Part shown: positions 29,476 to 38,887 of the stretch, piece by piece | Layout of the letters: every line of letters starts with the position of its first letter | Numbering within the stretch: position 1 is the first letter of the stretch | Assembly (NCBI RefSeq): GCF_001661965.1 | Contig: NZ_LYWZ01000026.1 | Span: forward strand, 1 to 64,000 | Direction of reading: 5' to 3' | DNA length: 64,000 nt | Origin: Croceicoccus mobilis | GTDB lineage: Bacteria; Pseudomonadota; Alphaproteobacteria; Sphingomonadales; Sphingomonadaceae | Position numbers and translations under genes: made by a program | The notes under the pieces: generated by a model | Database searches by the model: none | What the model was told of the DNA's origin: nothing | Seen by the model: the letters and a program-made list of their open reading frames with translations, nothing else

Positions 29476-30579
29476 ATGGCTGAAGAAGTGGGGGCGATCG
29501 TTGTCGGCGCTGGCGTCGTAGGCCTTGCCGTTGCGCGCGCATTGGCGCTGGCGGGAAAGGCTCCCCTGATCCTTGATGGCGAAGACCATTTCGGTAGCTG
29601 GACCAGCAGCCGCAATTCCGAGGTTATCCATGCCGGAATCTATTATCCGGAAGGCTCGTTGAAAGCGCGGCTCTGCGTTGAGGGGCGCCAGATGCTTTAT
29701 GATTTCTGTGCGCAAGCCGGCGTGCCGCATCGCCGCCTGGGCAAGCTGGTGTTCGCCCATGGGGCGGCCCAGTTCGGTGAGCTGGAGACGATACTGAAGC
29801 GGGCAGAGGGAGCGGGTGTGCGCGATTTGCGCTTCCTGTCACGCACAGAGGCGCAAGGCCTGGAGCCGGAACTGGATTGCGCGGGCGCGCTGTTCTCTCC
29901 CTCTACCGGTATCATCGACAGCCATGCGCTGATGCTGGCGCTATTGGGCGTGGCGGAGGCGCATGACGCGATGCTGGTGACCGGGAGCCGGGTCACGCAT
30001 GTCACGCGCGCCGGCGGATTGTGGCAGATGTGGCTGGAAGGCATGGACGAGCCGGTCGTTTCGGCACCTCTGCTGGTGAATTCCGCAGGGCTGAAAGCGC
30101 AAAGCCTGGCCCGCGCGACCGAGGGGCTGGACCCTGCGCATGTGCCACCGATCCATTATGCGCGCGGCGTCTATTTCACCTATGCGGGCAAACTGCCTTT
30201 TTCGCACCTTATCTACCCCGTGCCCGAGCCGGGCGGTCTGGGGACACATCTGACGCTCGATATTGCGGGCCAGGCACGGTTCGGTCCGGATGTCGAATGG
30301 ATCGAAGAGGTCGATTATACGGTCGACCCTGCGCGACACGAGAGATTCGCCGATGCTGCACGGCGGATCTGGCCTGCGCTTGATCCCGAACGGTTGCAAC
30401 CGGGCTATGCAGGGGTCAGGCCCAAGCTTTCGAGGCCGGGTGAGGCTGCCGCCGATTTCGTGATTTCCGGCCCTGACGACCATGGCTGCGAAGGGCTGGT
30501 CAACCTGTTCGGCATTGAAAGCCCGGGGTTGACCGCCAGCATGGCGATCGCGCGGGAGGTGGCGGCGAAACTCGCCTGA
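29476..30579 (+). CDS. FAD-dependent oxidoreductase, L-2-hydroxyglutarate oxidase-like (DAO family)
   Basis: 367 residues from ATG 29476 with AGGGG upstream. Dinucleotide motif AIVVGAGVVGLAVARALALA; next the LhgO-type sequence SWTSSRNSEVIHAGIYYPEG, SLKARLCVEGRQMLYDFCAQ, LVNSAGLKAQSLA, and C-terminal GIESPGLTASMAIAREVA. It would oxidise a 2-hydroxyacid or related compound and reduce the quinone pool or oxygen. The divergent enoyl-CoA hydratase suggests shared acid metabolism but does not fix the substrate. Confidence 0.87.
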   Translation: MAEEVGAIVVGAGVVGLAVARALALAGKAPLILDGEDHFGSWTSSRNSEVIHAGIYYPEGSLKARLCVEGRQMLYDFCAQAGVPHRRLGKLVFAHGAAQFGELETILKRAEGAGVRDLRFLSRTEAQGLEPELDCAGALFSPSTGIIDSHALMLALLGVAEAHDAMLVTGSRVTHVTRAGGLWQMWLEGMDEPVVSAPLLVNSAGLKAQSLARATEGLDPAHVPPIHYARGVYFTYAGKLPFSHLIYPVPEPGGLGTHLTLDIAGQARFGPDVEWIEEVDYTVDPARHERFADAARRIWPALDPERLQPGYAGVRPKLSRPGEAAADFVISGPDDHGCEGLVNLFGIESPGLTASMAIAREVAAKLA

Positions 30580-30878
30580 AAGCGCCGCAATTCGCGGCTC
30601 GACAGCGCCAGCGCGCCGTCTGCATTGATCTTCTCCGAGACTGGTTCCGATACCGCGGCTGCGGCGGCAGCACCGGGTGATCCTTTTGCACGGGATCAAC
30701 GGCGTTGGGCGTTGCGTGGCCGCATGCGCCATTCTTGGGCGAGAGGATACGGCTTTCAGGCGCCATATCGTGCGCGTAGCGGGCAGGTCAGGGCCCGGCT
30801 GAAAAGAGACACGGGCTGAAGAGGGAAAGGCCCGCGATCTGCCGCCTGTCACCAATCTATCTGCAAGCTTTGGTTGCA

Positions 30879-30897
30879 AATGAGAGTGAGTCGCATT
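30879..30897 (+). promoter_or_regulatory. Fur box upstream of siderophore receptor operon
   Basis: AATGAGAGTGAGTCGCATT, an imperfect dyad (AATGAGA / TCGCATT, 6 of 7 paired) close to the Fur-site form seen in Proteobacteria, 31 bp before the receptor ATG. Iron-dependent repression of the receptor-DUF-PepSY operon is the expected effect. The rest of 30580-30928 holds no gene. Confidence 0.75.
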
Positions 30898-30928
30898 ATC
30901 GAGTCGGCAACTTCGAAACGGGGAACCC

Positions 30929-33088
30929 ATGCGACTGCTCAAATTCTCGATCCTGTCCGCCACCATGCTCACTTCAGCCCATGCGTTCGCTGCCGAACGC
31001 ACCGAAGCCAAAGACAATGCTGCTGGGAAATATGCTGGCGCGAGCGAACAACCGCGCGACATCGTCGTTTCGGGCGGCAAGGAAGAAGGTGTCACCGCCA
31101 CCAAGACCAAGACGCCGGTGGTGGAAATCCCGCAGCCCGTGACCATCATCGACGATAGCGTTTTCGAAGCGCAGGGCGCGGTATCGGTCAGCGATACGCT
31201 CAACTATGTCTCGGGCGTGACGGCCAATCCCTATGGTCCCGACAGCCGCGTCGATGGCGCGCTGGTGCGCGGGATCAGCGCGCTGCAGTTCCGCGACGGC
31301 ATGCGCGACATCTTCAGCTATTACGCCAGCATTCGCGCCGATCCGTATAATTTCGACCGCATCGAACTGGTCCGCGGGCCAGCCTCTGTCCTGTTCGGGC
31401 AGGGATCGCTGGGCGGCATCATCAACATGGTATCGAAAACCCCGCAATTCGAAAGCGGGGGCGAAGTATCGCTACGCTATGGCTCTTTCGATCGGAAGGA
31501 AGCGATGGCCGACATCACCGGGCCGCTGACCGACACGGTCGCGGCGCGCATCGTCGCCCGCGTGCGCGATTCCGGGACGCAGACCGATTACGTTTCTGAC
31601 GACCGGGTGATGATCTCGCCCTCCATTACCTTCGCGCCGGATGCGGCGACGACGATCACGCTGATCGGTCTGTATCAAGAGGATGACGGCGGCTCGACGT
31701 CGCAGTTCCTGCCGCTGGTCGGCACGATCCTCGACAATCCGAACGGGCAGCTGGACAATGATACCTTCATCGGCAAGCCGGGCTGGGACCGGTATGACGG
31801 ACGCCTGCTGCAGGGCACGGCCATGGCGTCGCACCAATTTTCACGCGATCTGACGGTGAATCTCAAGGCGCGCTATATCGACAGCGACCTGACCTATCTC
31901 ACCCATTACCCCAACAGCTATTCAAGCCCGCTGAACCCCTATCTGGACGAGGATCAGCGCCTGATCTCCAACTATGCGAGCGGCAGCATCGCGCGGATGG
32001 AGATCTTTTCGGCCGACAATAATGTGCAGTTCGATTTCCGCACCGGCGATGCGGTCGAACACACGCTGCTGGCGGGCGTCGATTACAGCTGGAACCGGGT
32101 GCGCAAGACCAGCGGCTATGCGCTGGAGACGATCGACATATACGACATCGATTACGATGCGCTGTCGGATTTCGGCGGCACGATCCCGATGCCCGGCGAT
32201 ACGGGCTATCTCTATGGCTCTGAAGAGGACACGAAGCAGAGCCAGATCGGCTTCTACCTGCAGGACCAGATCCGCATGTGGGACCGCGTGTCCATCGTGC
32301 TGGGCGCGCGCCGCGACAAGGCACGCTCCACTTCCTATGGCACAGAGGTCTATGACCAGAGCGCCACGACATTCCGCGCCGGGATCATCGGCGAGCTTGT
32401 TCCCGGCATCTCCCCCTTCGCCAGCTATACCGAGAGTTTCGAGCCGATCGGCGGCACCGATGTCTATGGCGATCCCTTCGTCCCCAAAACGGGCCGCCAG
32501 TTCGAAGCAGGTGTGAAATTCCACCCCCTCGACGGCATTATCGTCACCGCCACGGCCTATCACATCAAGGAAGCGAACCGCCCGGTCTCTGCCGTCGTGA
32601 CCAGCCCCGACGATCCCGATGTCGTGCTGACCGGCCAGCTTCAGATCGGATCGCTGACATCGAAAGGCGTGGAGCTGGAGGCCAATGCCGCGCTGCCCGG
32701 CGAAATCAGCCTGATCGCCAATGCCAGCTATAATGAGGCGGAGGTCGAGGATACCGGCCACCAGCTCGACAATGTGCCGAAATTCAACGCCTCGCTCTGG
32801 GCCATGAAGGGGCTGCGCCTGTCGGCGGATACGGCCGCAAAATTCGGCGCGGGCGTGCGCCATGTCGGCAAGAACAGATCATATGGCACCGCATTCCCCG
32901 ACGGGCTGACGACGCCTGCCTTCACCCTTGTCGACGCGGTGGCCGAAATTGGCTGGCAGCGCTGGAGCCTGTCGGTCAATGCGACCAACCTGCTCGGCAA
33001 GGACTATTACGCCGCCTGCCTTGCGCGGGGCGATTGCTTCATGGGCAGCGAACGCAATGTCTATGCCACCCTTGGCTATCGTTTCTGA
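30929..33088 (+). CDS. TonB-dependent siderophore (FhuA/hydroxamate-type) receptor
   Basis: 719-residue outer-membrane receptor. Signal peptide MRLLKFSILSATMLTSAHAF-A. Plug domain includes VEIPQPVTIIDDSVFEAQGA, VSVSDTLNYVSGV, VRGISALQFRDGMRD and the IELVRGPASVLFGQGSLGGI motif common to siderophore receptors. It ends in NATNLLGKDYYAAC and the terminal aromatic YRF needed for barrel assembly. It is the first gene of an iron-uptake operon behind a Fur box; its stop shares one base with the next start. Confidence 0.93.
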   Translation: MRLLKFSILSATMLTSAHAFAAERTEAKDNAAGKYAGASEQPRDIVVSGGKEEGVTATKTKTPVVEIPQPVTIIDDSVFEAQGAVSVSDTLNYVSGVTANPYGPDSRVDGALVRGISALQFRDGMRDIFSYYASIRADPYNFDRIELVRGPASVLFGQGSLGGIINMVSKTPQFESGGEVSLRYGSFDRKEAMADITGPLTDTVAARIVARVRDSGTQTDYVSDDRVMISPSITFAPDAATTITLIGLYQEDDGGSTSQFLPLVGTILDNPNGQLDNDTFIGKPGWDRYDGRLLQGTAMASHQFSRDLTVNLKARYIDSDLTYLTHYPNSYSSPLNPYLDEDQRLISNYASGSIARMEIFSADNNVQFDFRTGDAVEHTLLAGVDYSWNRVRKTSGYALETIDIYDIDYDALSDFGGTIPMPGDTGYLYGSEEDTKQSQIGFYLQDQIRMWDRVSIVLGARRDKARSTSYGTEVYDQSATTFRAGIIGELVPGISPFASYTESFEPIGGTDVYGDPFVPKTGRQFEAGVKFHPLDGIIVTATAYHIKEANRPVSAVVTSPDDPDVVLTGQLQIGSLTSKGVELEANAALPGEISLIANASYNEAEVEDTGHQLDNVPKFNASLWAMKGLRLSADTAAKFGAGVRHVGKNRSYGTAFPDGLTTPAFTLVDAVAEIGWQRWSLSVNATNLLGKDYYAACLARGDCFMGSERNVYATLGYRF

Positions 33089-33666
33089 TGGCGGATGATG
33101 GATTGCTCGCCTTGGGCAGCGCGGCGGGGGTGGTCGGCATCCTCGTCCTGCGCCTGTCGTGGGGGCTGCAGGCTCGCTCCGCATGGCACAATCTCGCGGG
33201 TTGGGGTGCCATTGCCCTTTCCCTGCTGTGCGGAGCGGGATCGGCGGGCGCGTGGGGGATCGCGGTCGCGGCGCTATGGGCGATGGCGGCGGCTTTCGCC
33301 TGTCTTGGCTGGGCGGCGATCACTACGCCGCCAAAGCGGGGCAGGGCGCCGAACCGGCGCGCCGGCATGCTGCCCGAAGGGGGTGAGCCGCTGCGCCTTG
33401 GCGAGCGGTTCCTGACCTTTGCGCTGGTCGCGGTGCTCTCCTTCGGCAGCGCGATCGCCATGGCGCTGCTGCTGCGCTGGATCGCGCTGCTTTGCGGCGC
33501 GGCAGAGGCGAATGCGACCGTAATCGCCCTGTTTACCGCGCCGCTGGCGTGGACGGTGCTGGCCTATGCCCTGTTGATGACGGCCAGCCGCCGCCGCCAG
33601 TTCGCGCTGATCGGCGCGACCATGGCCGCCGCGCTTCCGCCGGTTCTTGCCGGGGGCCTGTCATGA
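33088..33666 (+). CDS. Small polytopic membrane protein of the receptor-PepSY operon (possible DUF3325-DUF3649 fusion)
   Basis: 192 residues, hydrophobic, with about five to six predicted membrane segments. The first half (GVVGILVLRLSWGLQARSAW, then WAMAAAFACLGWAAI) resembles the short DUF3325-type proteins. The second half (RFLTFALVAVLSFGSAIAMA, then FTAPLAWTVLAYALLMTAS) resembles DUF3649-type proteins. In other Proteobacteria these are separate small genes next to a TonB receptor and a PepSY protein. The fusion idea is inference. It overlaps the receptor by one base and the PepSY gene by four (ATGA). Confidence 0.75.
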   Translation: MADDGLLALGSAAGVVGILVLRLSWGLQARSAWHNLAGWGAIALSLLCGAGSAGAWGIAVAALWAMAAAFACLGWAAITTPPKRGRAPNRRAGMLPEGGEPLRLGERFLTFALVAVLSFGSAIAMALLLRWIALLCGAAEANATVIALFTAPLAWTVLAYALLMTASRRRQFALIGATMAAALPPVLAGGLS

Positions 33667-34964
33667 CCAAGGCCGTCGAAGCCGGAACGGTAAAGCGCGC
33701 CTTGTCGGCCCATGCCGCGATCGGGCTGATCGCGGGGGCTTTGCTCTATCTCGTATCGCTTACCGGAACCGTCGCGGTATTCTACGCCGAATTGCAGCGG
33801 GCCGAGCAGCCAAATGCCCCCGAAATGGCCTCGATCGCGCCCGAAGCGGTGCAGCGCGGGGTGGAGGCCATGCTCCGCCAGCCCGCAGATGCACTAACGA
33901 CGCATCTCTACGTCCATCTTCCGACGGAGGATCTGCCGCGCACAACGATCACCACTGACAGCGCGGCCATGCACCTGACCGCGAATGGCGATATCGCAGG
34001 GCCGGAAGAGATCGCCTGGTCCGATTTCCTTGTCGCGCTGCATTACACGCTGAACCTGCCGTCGCTGGTCGGCATTACGGTGGTGGGCATATTGGGCGTG
34101 ATGATGCTGGCGCTGTCATTGTCGGGCGTGGTGGCACTGCCGCGCATCTTCCGCGATGCATTCCGCTTTCGCGCGCGGAGTTCTGGCGGTGTGGCGCTGG
34201 CCGACTGGCACAACCGGTTAAGCGTGTGGACCCTGCCTTTCGGCATCGCCATCGCCCTGACGGGTGCGCTGATCGGCCTCGCCAGCGTGACCGCCTATGC
34301 GATTGCCGCGAATGATTACGATGGCGATGTGGAGGCGGTCTATGCCCCGATCTTCGGCGAGGAGGCCGAAGGCGACAGCGCGCCCGCCCCGCCGCCCGAT
34401 GTCGCGGCGGCCCTGCGATACATGGGCGCCAACCACCCCGGCGTCGAACTGACATATGCCATTCTGCACGACCCGTTGACGCGCGGACAGCATGTGCAGA
34501 TGGTGGGGGTGCACGACAGGCGGCTGATTTTTGGCGAATATTACGGATTCGATGCCGCGGGCCATTTCACGGGAAAGACCGGGCTTTCCGACGGCGAATG
34601 GGGGCAGCAGGCGGCTGCGTCCACCTATAACCTCCATTTCGGAAACTATGGCGGGATATGGGTGAAGCTTGCCTATGTCCTGTTCGGGGCGGCGCTGACC
34701 GCGATCTGCGCGACCGGCACCTATATCTGGCTCGGCAAGCGTCAGCGGCGCGGATATCGCGAACCGATGCTCTGGTCCCTATGGCATGGCGTGGTCGGTG
34801 GTGCTCCCGTCATGCTCATGCTGAGCTTCGCTGCCAGGATCGCTCTCGGCAATGCCGCACCGCTCACGGCGATCTTCTGGACCGGCTATGCGCTTTGCAT
34901 CGCGGCTTTTTCAATCGCGGACAGAATGCTCGCGAAAAGGCGGATTGACGCCCCTGCCGGTTGA
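33663..34964 (+). CDS. PepSY-associated transmembrane protein, probable periplasmic/inner-membrane ferric reductase
   Basis: 433 residues with the PepSY_TM layout: N-terminal anchor AHAAIGLIAGALLYLVSLTG, periplasmic region, then membrane segments with conserved histidines (LHYTLNLPSL, ADWHNRLSVWTLPFGI, NLHFGNYGGIWVKLAYVLFG, LWHGVVGGAPVMLML). Family members next to siderophore receptors are thought to reduce or release iron from siderophores. ATG 33663 overlaps the preceding stop, giving a three-gene operon. Confidence 0.87.
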   Translation: MTKAVEAGTVKRALSAHAAIGLIAGALLYLVSLTGTVAVFYAELQRAEQPNAPEMASIAPEAVQRGVEAMLRQPADALTTHLYVHLPTEDLPRTTITTDSAAMHLTANGDIAGPEEIAWSDFLVALHYTLNLPSLVGITVVGILGVMMLALSLSGVVALPRIFRDAFRFRARSSGGVALADWHNRLSVWTLPFGIAIALTGALIGLASVTAYAIAANDYDGDVEAVYAPIFGEEAEGDSAPAPPPDVAAALRYMGANHPGVELTYAILHDPLTRGQHVQMVGVHDRRLIFGEYYGFDAAGHFTGKTGLSDGEWGQQAAASTYNLHFGNYGGIWVKLAYVLFGAALTAICATGTYIWLGKRQRRGYREPMLWSLWHGVVGGAPVMLMLSFAARIALGNAAPLTAIFWTGYALCIAAFSIADRMLAKRRIDAPAG

Positions 34965-34987
34965 AACCCGTCAAGCGGGAGCGGTGC

Positions 34988-35326
34988 TCAGCGTTTCTTC
35001 TTGGCTATCGTGGCCGTGAAATCGGGGTCCTTGTTAGCCACCCAATCGACGAACTTGCGGACCGCGGGGTCGGCCAACAAGCCCTCGACGTCCATCCCGT
35101 GGCGCTGCATTTCCGAATTGGTGAAATTGGCGATCAGCGTCTGCTGACAGATCGGGTGCATCGGGACCACGTCTCTTCCGCCCCGGCTTTTGGGCACGGG
35201 ATGATGCCATACGATGGTCTTTCCGGTCGGGCGCCCGCAGAGCCAACAGTCCGGAATGCTTTCAGGAGTGTCTTCTTCCTGATGCAGGTCGCCATACGGG
35301 TCTTTTTTCGAATGCTTGCGGGCCAT
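34988..35326 (-). CDS. Small HNH-type protein
   Basis: 112 residues from ATG 35326 (MARKHSKKDPYGDLHQEEDT). A zinc pair CWLCGRP is followed by KTIVWHHPVPKSRGGRDVVP and MHPICQQTLIANFTN, the HNH endonuclease pattern with the first catalytic His in HH. It stands alone, convergent with the iron operon. Its function (nuclease or nucleic-acid-binding) is not established. Confidence 0.75.
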   Translation of the reverse strand: MARKHSKKDPYGDLHQEEDTPESIPDCWLCGRPTGKTIVWHHPVPKSRGGRDVVPMHPICQQTLIANFTNSEMQRHGMDVEGLLADPAVRKFVDWVANKDPDFTATIAKKKR

Positions 35327-35556
35327 TGGTCTGCCTGAATTTGCGGTGTTCGCCTCATAGCGGGTTCGCCCGATAAAGCCATACCGGCATCGCCACTCGC
35401 AGCGTTCATTTCGCGGCACTGGCGGCGCAAAGCGGGGCTGCGTCAGTGGCCATCCGGCCAGCAAGAGGCACACTCACCATGCCCATGGGTGGCCATCCAT
35501 CGGCTCTCTGTCAGTTGGCGAGCGACTAACCGGTGCGTCATCTGTAGTGTGGCAGG

Positions 35557-35733
35557 GTGCGAACCCGATTGAGCATATGTCTGAAGAAGAAATCCTACCG
35601 CTCGCAGGAAGAGGCCCTTGCGGTAGTGCGGCGCTCGGGCTTGCAGCTTCGAACTTACCGCTGCGACCGCTGTCATTCCTTTCACCTGACAAGCCGCCGC
35701 AAGGGGAAACGCATTCCTCGCCCTGCCGAGTAA
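35557..35733 (+). CDS. 58-residue zinc-ribbon-like small protein
   Basis: GTG start at 35557, stop TAA at 35731-35733. The sequence is basic, with a helical LKKKSYRSQEEALAVVRRSG segment followed by a Cys/His site YRCDRCHSFHLTSR (C36, C39, H40, H43) and a basic tail. Small proteins of this build (KKxYxSxxEA ... YxCxxCxxxHLT) are common in phage and mobile regions. The frame is open from a TAG at 35545. No strong ribosome site; a GGCAGG run overlaps the start. Confidence 0.55.
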   Translation: MRTRLSICLKKKSYRSQEEALAVVRRSGLQLRTYRCDRCHSFHLTSRRKGKRIPRPAE

Positions 35734-35867
35734 ATCAAAGTGGCTGGGCACAAGATAAAGCCGTCTGTCTTGCTGCGCCTTGCATGTCAAAAGCGGTCAG
35801 AGAGAAAGCGGCGCGGTGTAAACCGGTCAGCGATAATCCCGATCAAATCGGTAGATTGCTTGTCCCC

Positions 35868-35898
35868 TTGACCCTGACATGATGTCAGGCCTTATATG
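35868..35898 (+). promoter_or_regulatory. MerR-type promoter/operator of the metal-resistance operon
   Basis: A -35 element TTGACC (35868-35873) and a -10 element TATATG (35893-35898) are separated by 19 bp, longer than the usual 17, and the spacer region carries a perfect 8-bp-armed dyad CCTGACATGATGTCAGG (35873-35889). Over-long spacer plus central dyad is the hallmark of MerR-family activation. It lies 25 bp upstream of the ATPase ATG, and a MerR gene ends the unit. Confidence 0.75.
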
Positions 35899-35922
35899 TC
35901 TTATCGGCAAGGAGATAAGCCG

Positions 35923-37951
35923 ATGGAAGCGCATCAGCACTGTAATCACGATCATGCCGCGGCAGGCAGCACGCAGGTCACCGATCCCGTATGCGGGATG
36001 CAGGTCGATCCACAGGCGACCGCGCATCACGCCACGCATGACGGGCGCGAATATTATTTCTGCAGCGCCCGCTGCGCGGCGCGCTTTGTCGAGGACCCGG
36101 ATCGCTGGCTGAACCCGGCGGACGAGGAACCCGCCCCCGAAGGCGCGATCTGGACCTGTCCGATGCACCCCGAGGTGCGGCAGGACCACCCGGGATCGTG
36201 CCCAATCTGCGGCATTGCGCTGGAGCCCGAGATGGTCGACCCCGATGCCGGCCCGAACGAGGAACTGGTCGACATGACGCGGCGGTTCCGGATCGGGCTT
36301 GCGCTCGCCTTGCCGGTGTTCCTCTTGGAAATGGGCGGGCATGTGTTTCCCGCTGTCCATCATCTCGTGCCGATGGATGTTTCGGTCTGGGTGCAGCTGG
36401 CGCTGGCGACGCCGGTGGTGCTGTGGGCGGGCTGGCCGTTCTTTACGCGGGCGGCGGCATCGGTCGCCACGCGCAATCTCAACATGTTCACCCTCATCGC
36501 GCTGGGGACCGGGGTGGCGTGGTCCTATTCCATGGTCGCGACGCTCGCGCCCGGCCTGTTCCCCGATGCCTTCCGCCGCGCCGATGGCACGGTCGCGGTC
36601 TATTTCGAAGCGGCTGCGGTCATTACCGTGCTGGTCCTTCTGGGCCAGGTGCTCGAACTACGCGCGCGCGAACGAACCTCTGGCGCGCATCGTGCAGATG
36701 GTGGCGCAGGCCCAGCGTTCGCGCGCGCCGATCCAGCGTCTGGCGGACAAGGTTGCGGGCTGGTTCGTGCCGCTGATCCTGTTCGTCGCGCTGCTCGCCT
36801 TTGCCGCGTGGGGCCTGTGGGGCCCCGAACCGCGCCTTGCCCATGCGCTGGTCGCGGCAGTGGCGGTGCTGATCATCGCCTGTCCCTGCGCGCTTGGCCT
36901 TGCCACGCCGATGTCGATCATGGTCGGCGTGGGGCGCGGGGCGGAGGAAGGAATATTGGTCAAGAATGCCGAAGCGCTGGAGCGGATGGAGAAGGTCGAT
37001 ACGCTGGTGGTCGACAAGACCGGCACGCTGACCGAGGGCAAGCCGTCGGTCACTCGCATCGTGACGCTGGGCAATCTGGCAGAGGAGGAGGCGCTGCGCC
37101 TTGCCGCAGGGGTCGAGCAGGCGTCGGAACATCCGCTTGCGCAGGCGGTCATGGCCGAAGCGGAGCGGCGCGGCATTGCTGCGCCCGAGGCAAGCGACTT
37201 CGATTCCCCCAGCGGCAAGGGCGCGAGCGCCCATGTCGATGGCAGGCGGGTGCTGCTCGGCAATGCGGCCTTCCTGCGCGAAAACGGCGTGGATCCCGAT
37301 ACAGCGGCGCAGGAGGCCGATCACCTTCGGCACGATGGCGCCAGCGCGATTTTGATGGCCGTCGATGGCAAGGTCGCCGCCGTCATCGCCATTGCCGACG
37401 CGGTCAAGGCGACCACGCCTGCCGCGATCAAGGCCCTGCGCGCCGAAGGTATCCGCGTGCTGATGCTGACCGGCGACAACCGCACCACGGCAGAGGCGGT
37501 GGCAAGGTCGCTCGGCATTGACGAGGTCGAGGCCGATGTCCTGCCCGACCGCAAGAGCGCGGTGGTCGAACGGCTGCGCGCAGAGGGTCAGGTCGTCGCC
37601 ATGGCGGGCGACGGGGTGAACGATGCCCCGGCACTGGCCGCGGCGGACGTCGGGATCGCCATGGGGTCGGGCACCGATGTCGCCATCGAAAGCGCGGGCA
37701 TCACGCTGCTGGGCGGCGAGCTGACCGGCATCGCCCGCGCCCGGACGCTGAGCCGCAAGGTCATGTCGAACATCCGGCAGAACCTTGTCTTCGCCTTTGC
37801 CTATAATGCGCTGGGCGTGCCGGTGGCGGCGGGGGTGCTCTATCCGCATTTCGGCATATTGCTGTCCCCCGTGATCGCGGCGGCGGCGATGTCGCTGTCC
37901 TCTGTCAGCGTGATCGGCAATTCGCTGCGGCTGAAAGCGGCAAGCTTGTGA
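35923..37951 (+). pseudogene. Heavy-metal P1B-type ATPase lacking its actuator domain (frame broken)
   Basis: Start ATG 35923 after AAGGAGATAAGCCG. The N-terminus is His-rich, then a YHS-type domain (TDPVCGMQVDPQATAHHATH), then a heavy-metal-binding domain (IWTCPMHPEVRQDHPGSCPI then CGIALEP), then four membrane segments ending [10 protein letters not shown] (residue 252). At 36678-36680 the reading frame changes and resumes at [20 protein letters not shown]; the intervening actuator domain with the TGES motif, roughly 90-110 residues, is absent. Downstream is complete: [10 protein letters not shown] metal motif, [33 protein letters not shown] and the last membrane pair. Without TGES and in two frames, it should be inactive. 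A copper/silver (CopA-like) specificity is inferred from CPC and the CueR-like gene. Confidence 0.88.
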
Positions 37952-38361
37952 ACATCGGCGATGCAGCACAGCGCACCGGGGTGTCGCAAAGGATGATCCG
38001 CCATTACGAAAAGATCGGCCTGATCCCCGCGCCGCTGCGCCGCGACAGCGGCTATCGCGATTATGCCGATGCCGACGTCAACCGCCTGCGCTTCATCGCC
38101 AATGCCCGCGACCTCGGCTTTTCGATCGAGGAGATTGGCGAGCTGCTGGCATTATGGAGCCACGAGCACCGCGCCAGTGCCGAGGTCAAGGCGCTGGCTC
38201 TGGCCAAGGCCGACGAGCTGGGCCGCAAGGTCGAGGCGCTGGCCGCCATCGTCCATCTTGCCCAGACCTGCCATGGCGACGACCGGCCCGAATGCCCGAT
38301 TATCGACAGCATGTCGGGCAAAAGAACGGCCATCAATTTCGATTCTGCCAAGGATGATTGA
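37948..38361 (+). CDS. cueR: MerR-family copper-responsive regulator, CueR-like
   Basis: 137 residues from a GTG that overlaps the ATPase stop (GTGA). N-terminal Mer[24 protein letters not shown] then [19 protein letters not shown], a long dimerisation helix, and the metal loop C-x7-C (CHGDDRPEC), the CueR/HmrR pattern for a monovalent metal. It would activate the MerR-type promoter at 35868-35898, i.e. its own operon. Confidence 0.9.
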   Translation: MNIGDAAQRTGVSQRMIRHYEKIGLIPAPLRRDSGYRDYADADVNRLRFIANARDLGFSIEEIGELLALWSHEHRASAEVKALALAKADELGRKVEALAAIVHLAQTCHGDDRPECPIIDSMSGKRTAINFDSAKDD

Positions 38362-38425
38362 TCCCGGTCATGTGCCGGCAATCGCAAGGCGCTATGATCG
38401 CGCAAATGTCGCAAGGGGAAACAGG

Positions 38426-38887
38426 ATGATGGCTTTCAAGCATAATACGGCCCGTAATCTGGCGAGCGCGGTGGCTCTCCTTGCCGCTTCGTGCACCGGC
38501 GCCGCGCAGGCCGTGCCCTATGTCATGTTCCGCGATCCGGGCTGCGGCTGCTGCCACGAATGGGCGAAACATGTCCGCGAAGGGCTTCAGGCCGAAATCG
38601 TGATGCGCGAAGACGTGCCGATGCCGCAGGTAAAGGCCGCCCGCGGCGTGCCGCTTGCGCTCGCCTCGTGCCACACGATGGAAGTCGAAGGCTATGTGAT
38701 CGAGGGCCATGTTCCCGCCGCCGAGATCAAGCGCCTGCTGCGCGAAAGGCCCAAGGGCGTGAAAGGCCTTGCCGTGGCGGGAATGCCGCTGGGTTCGCCT
38801 GGCATGGAGATGGGCGGGCGAACCCAGCCCTATCAGGTCATCGCCTTCGGTGACTTCGGGCAAAGAGTTTTCGCGCGATACCCTTAG
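38426..38887 (+). CDS. DUF411 secreted metal-binding protein
   Basis: 153 residues from ATG 38426 with AAGGGG upstream. Sec signal peptide (ASAVALLAASCTGAAQA-VPY), then the DUF411 core FRDPGCGCCHEWAKHVREGL, GVPLALASCHTMEVEGYVIE and GLAVAGMPLGSPGMEMGG. The CGCC cluster and conserved His/Met residues suggest copper or other metal binding in the periplasm. It belongs to the metal-resistance block with the ATPase relic and CueR. Confidence 0.9.
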   Translation: MMAFKHNTARNLASAVALLAASCTGAAQAVPYVMFRDPGCGCCHEWAKHVREGLQAEIVMREDVPMPQVKAARGVPLALASCHTMEVEGYVIEGHVPAAEIKRLLRERPKGVKGLAVAGMPLGSPGMEMGGRTQPYQVIAFGDFGQRVFARYP

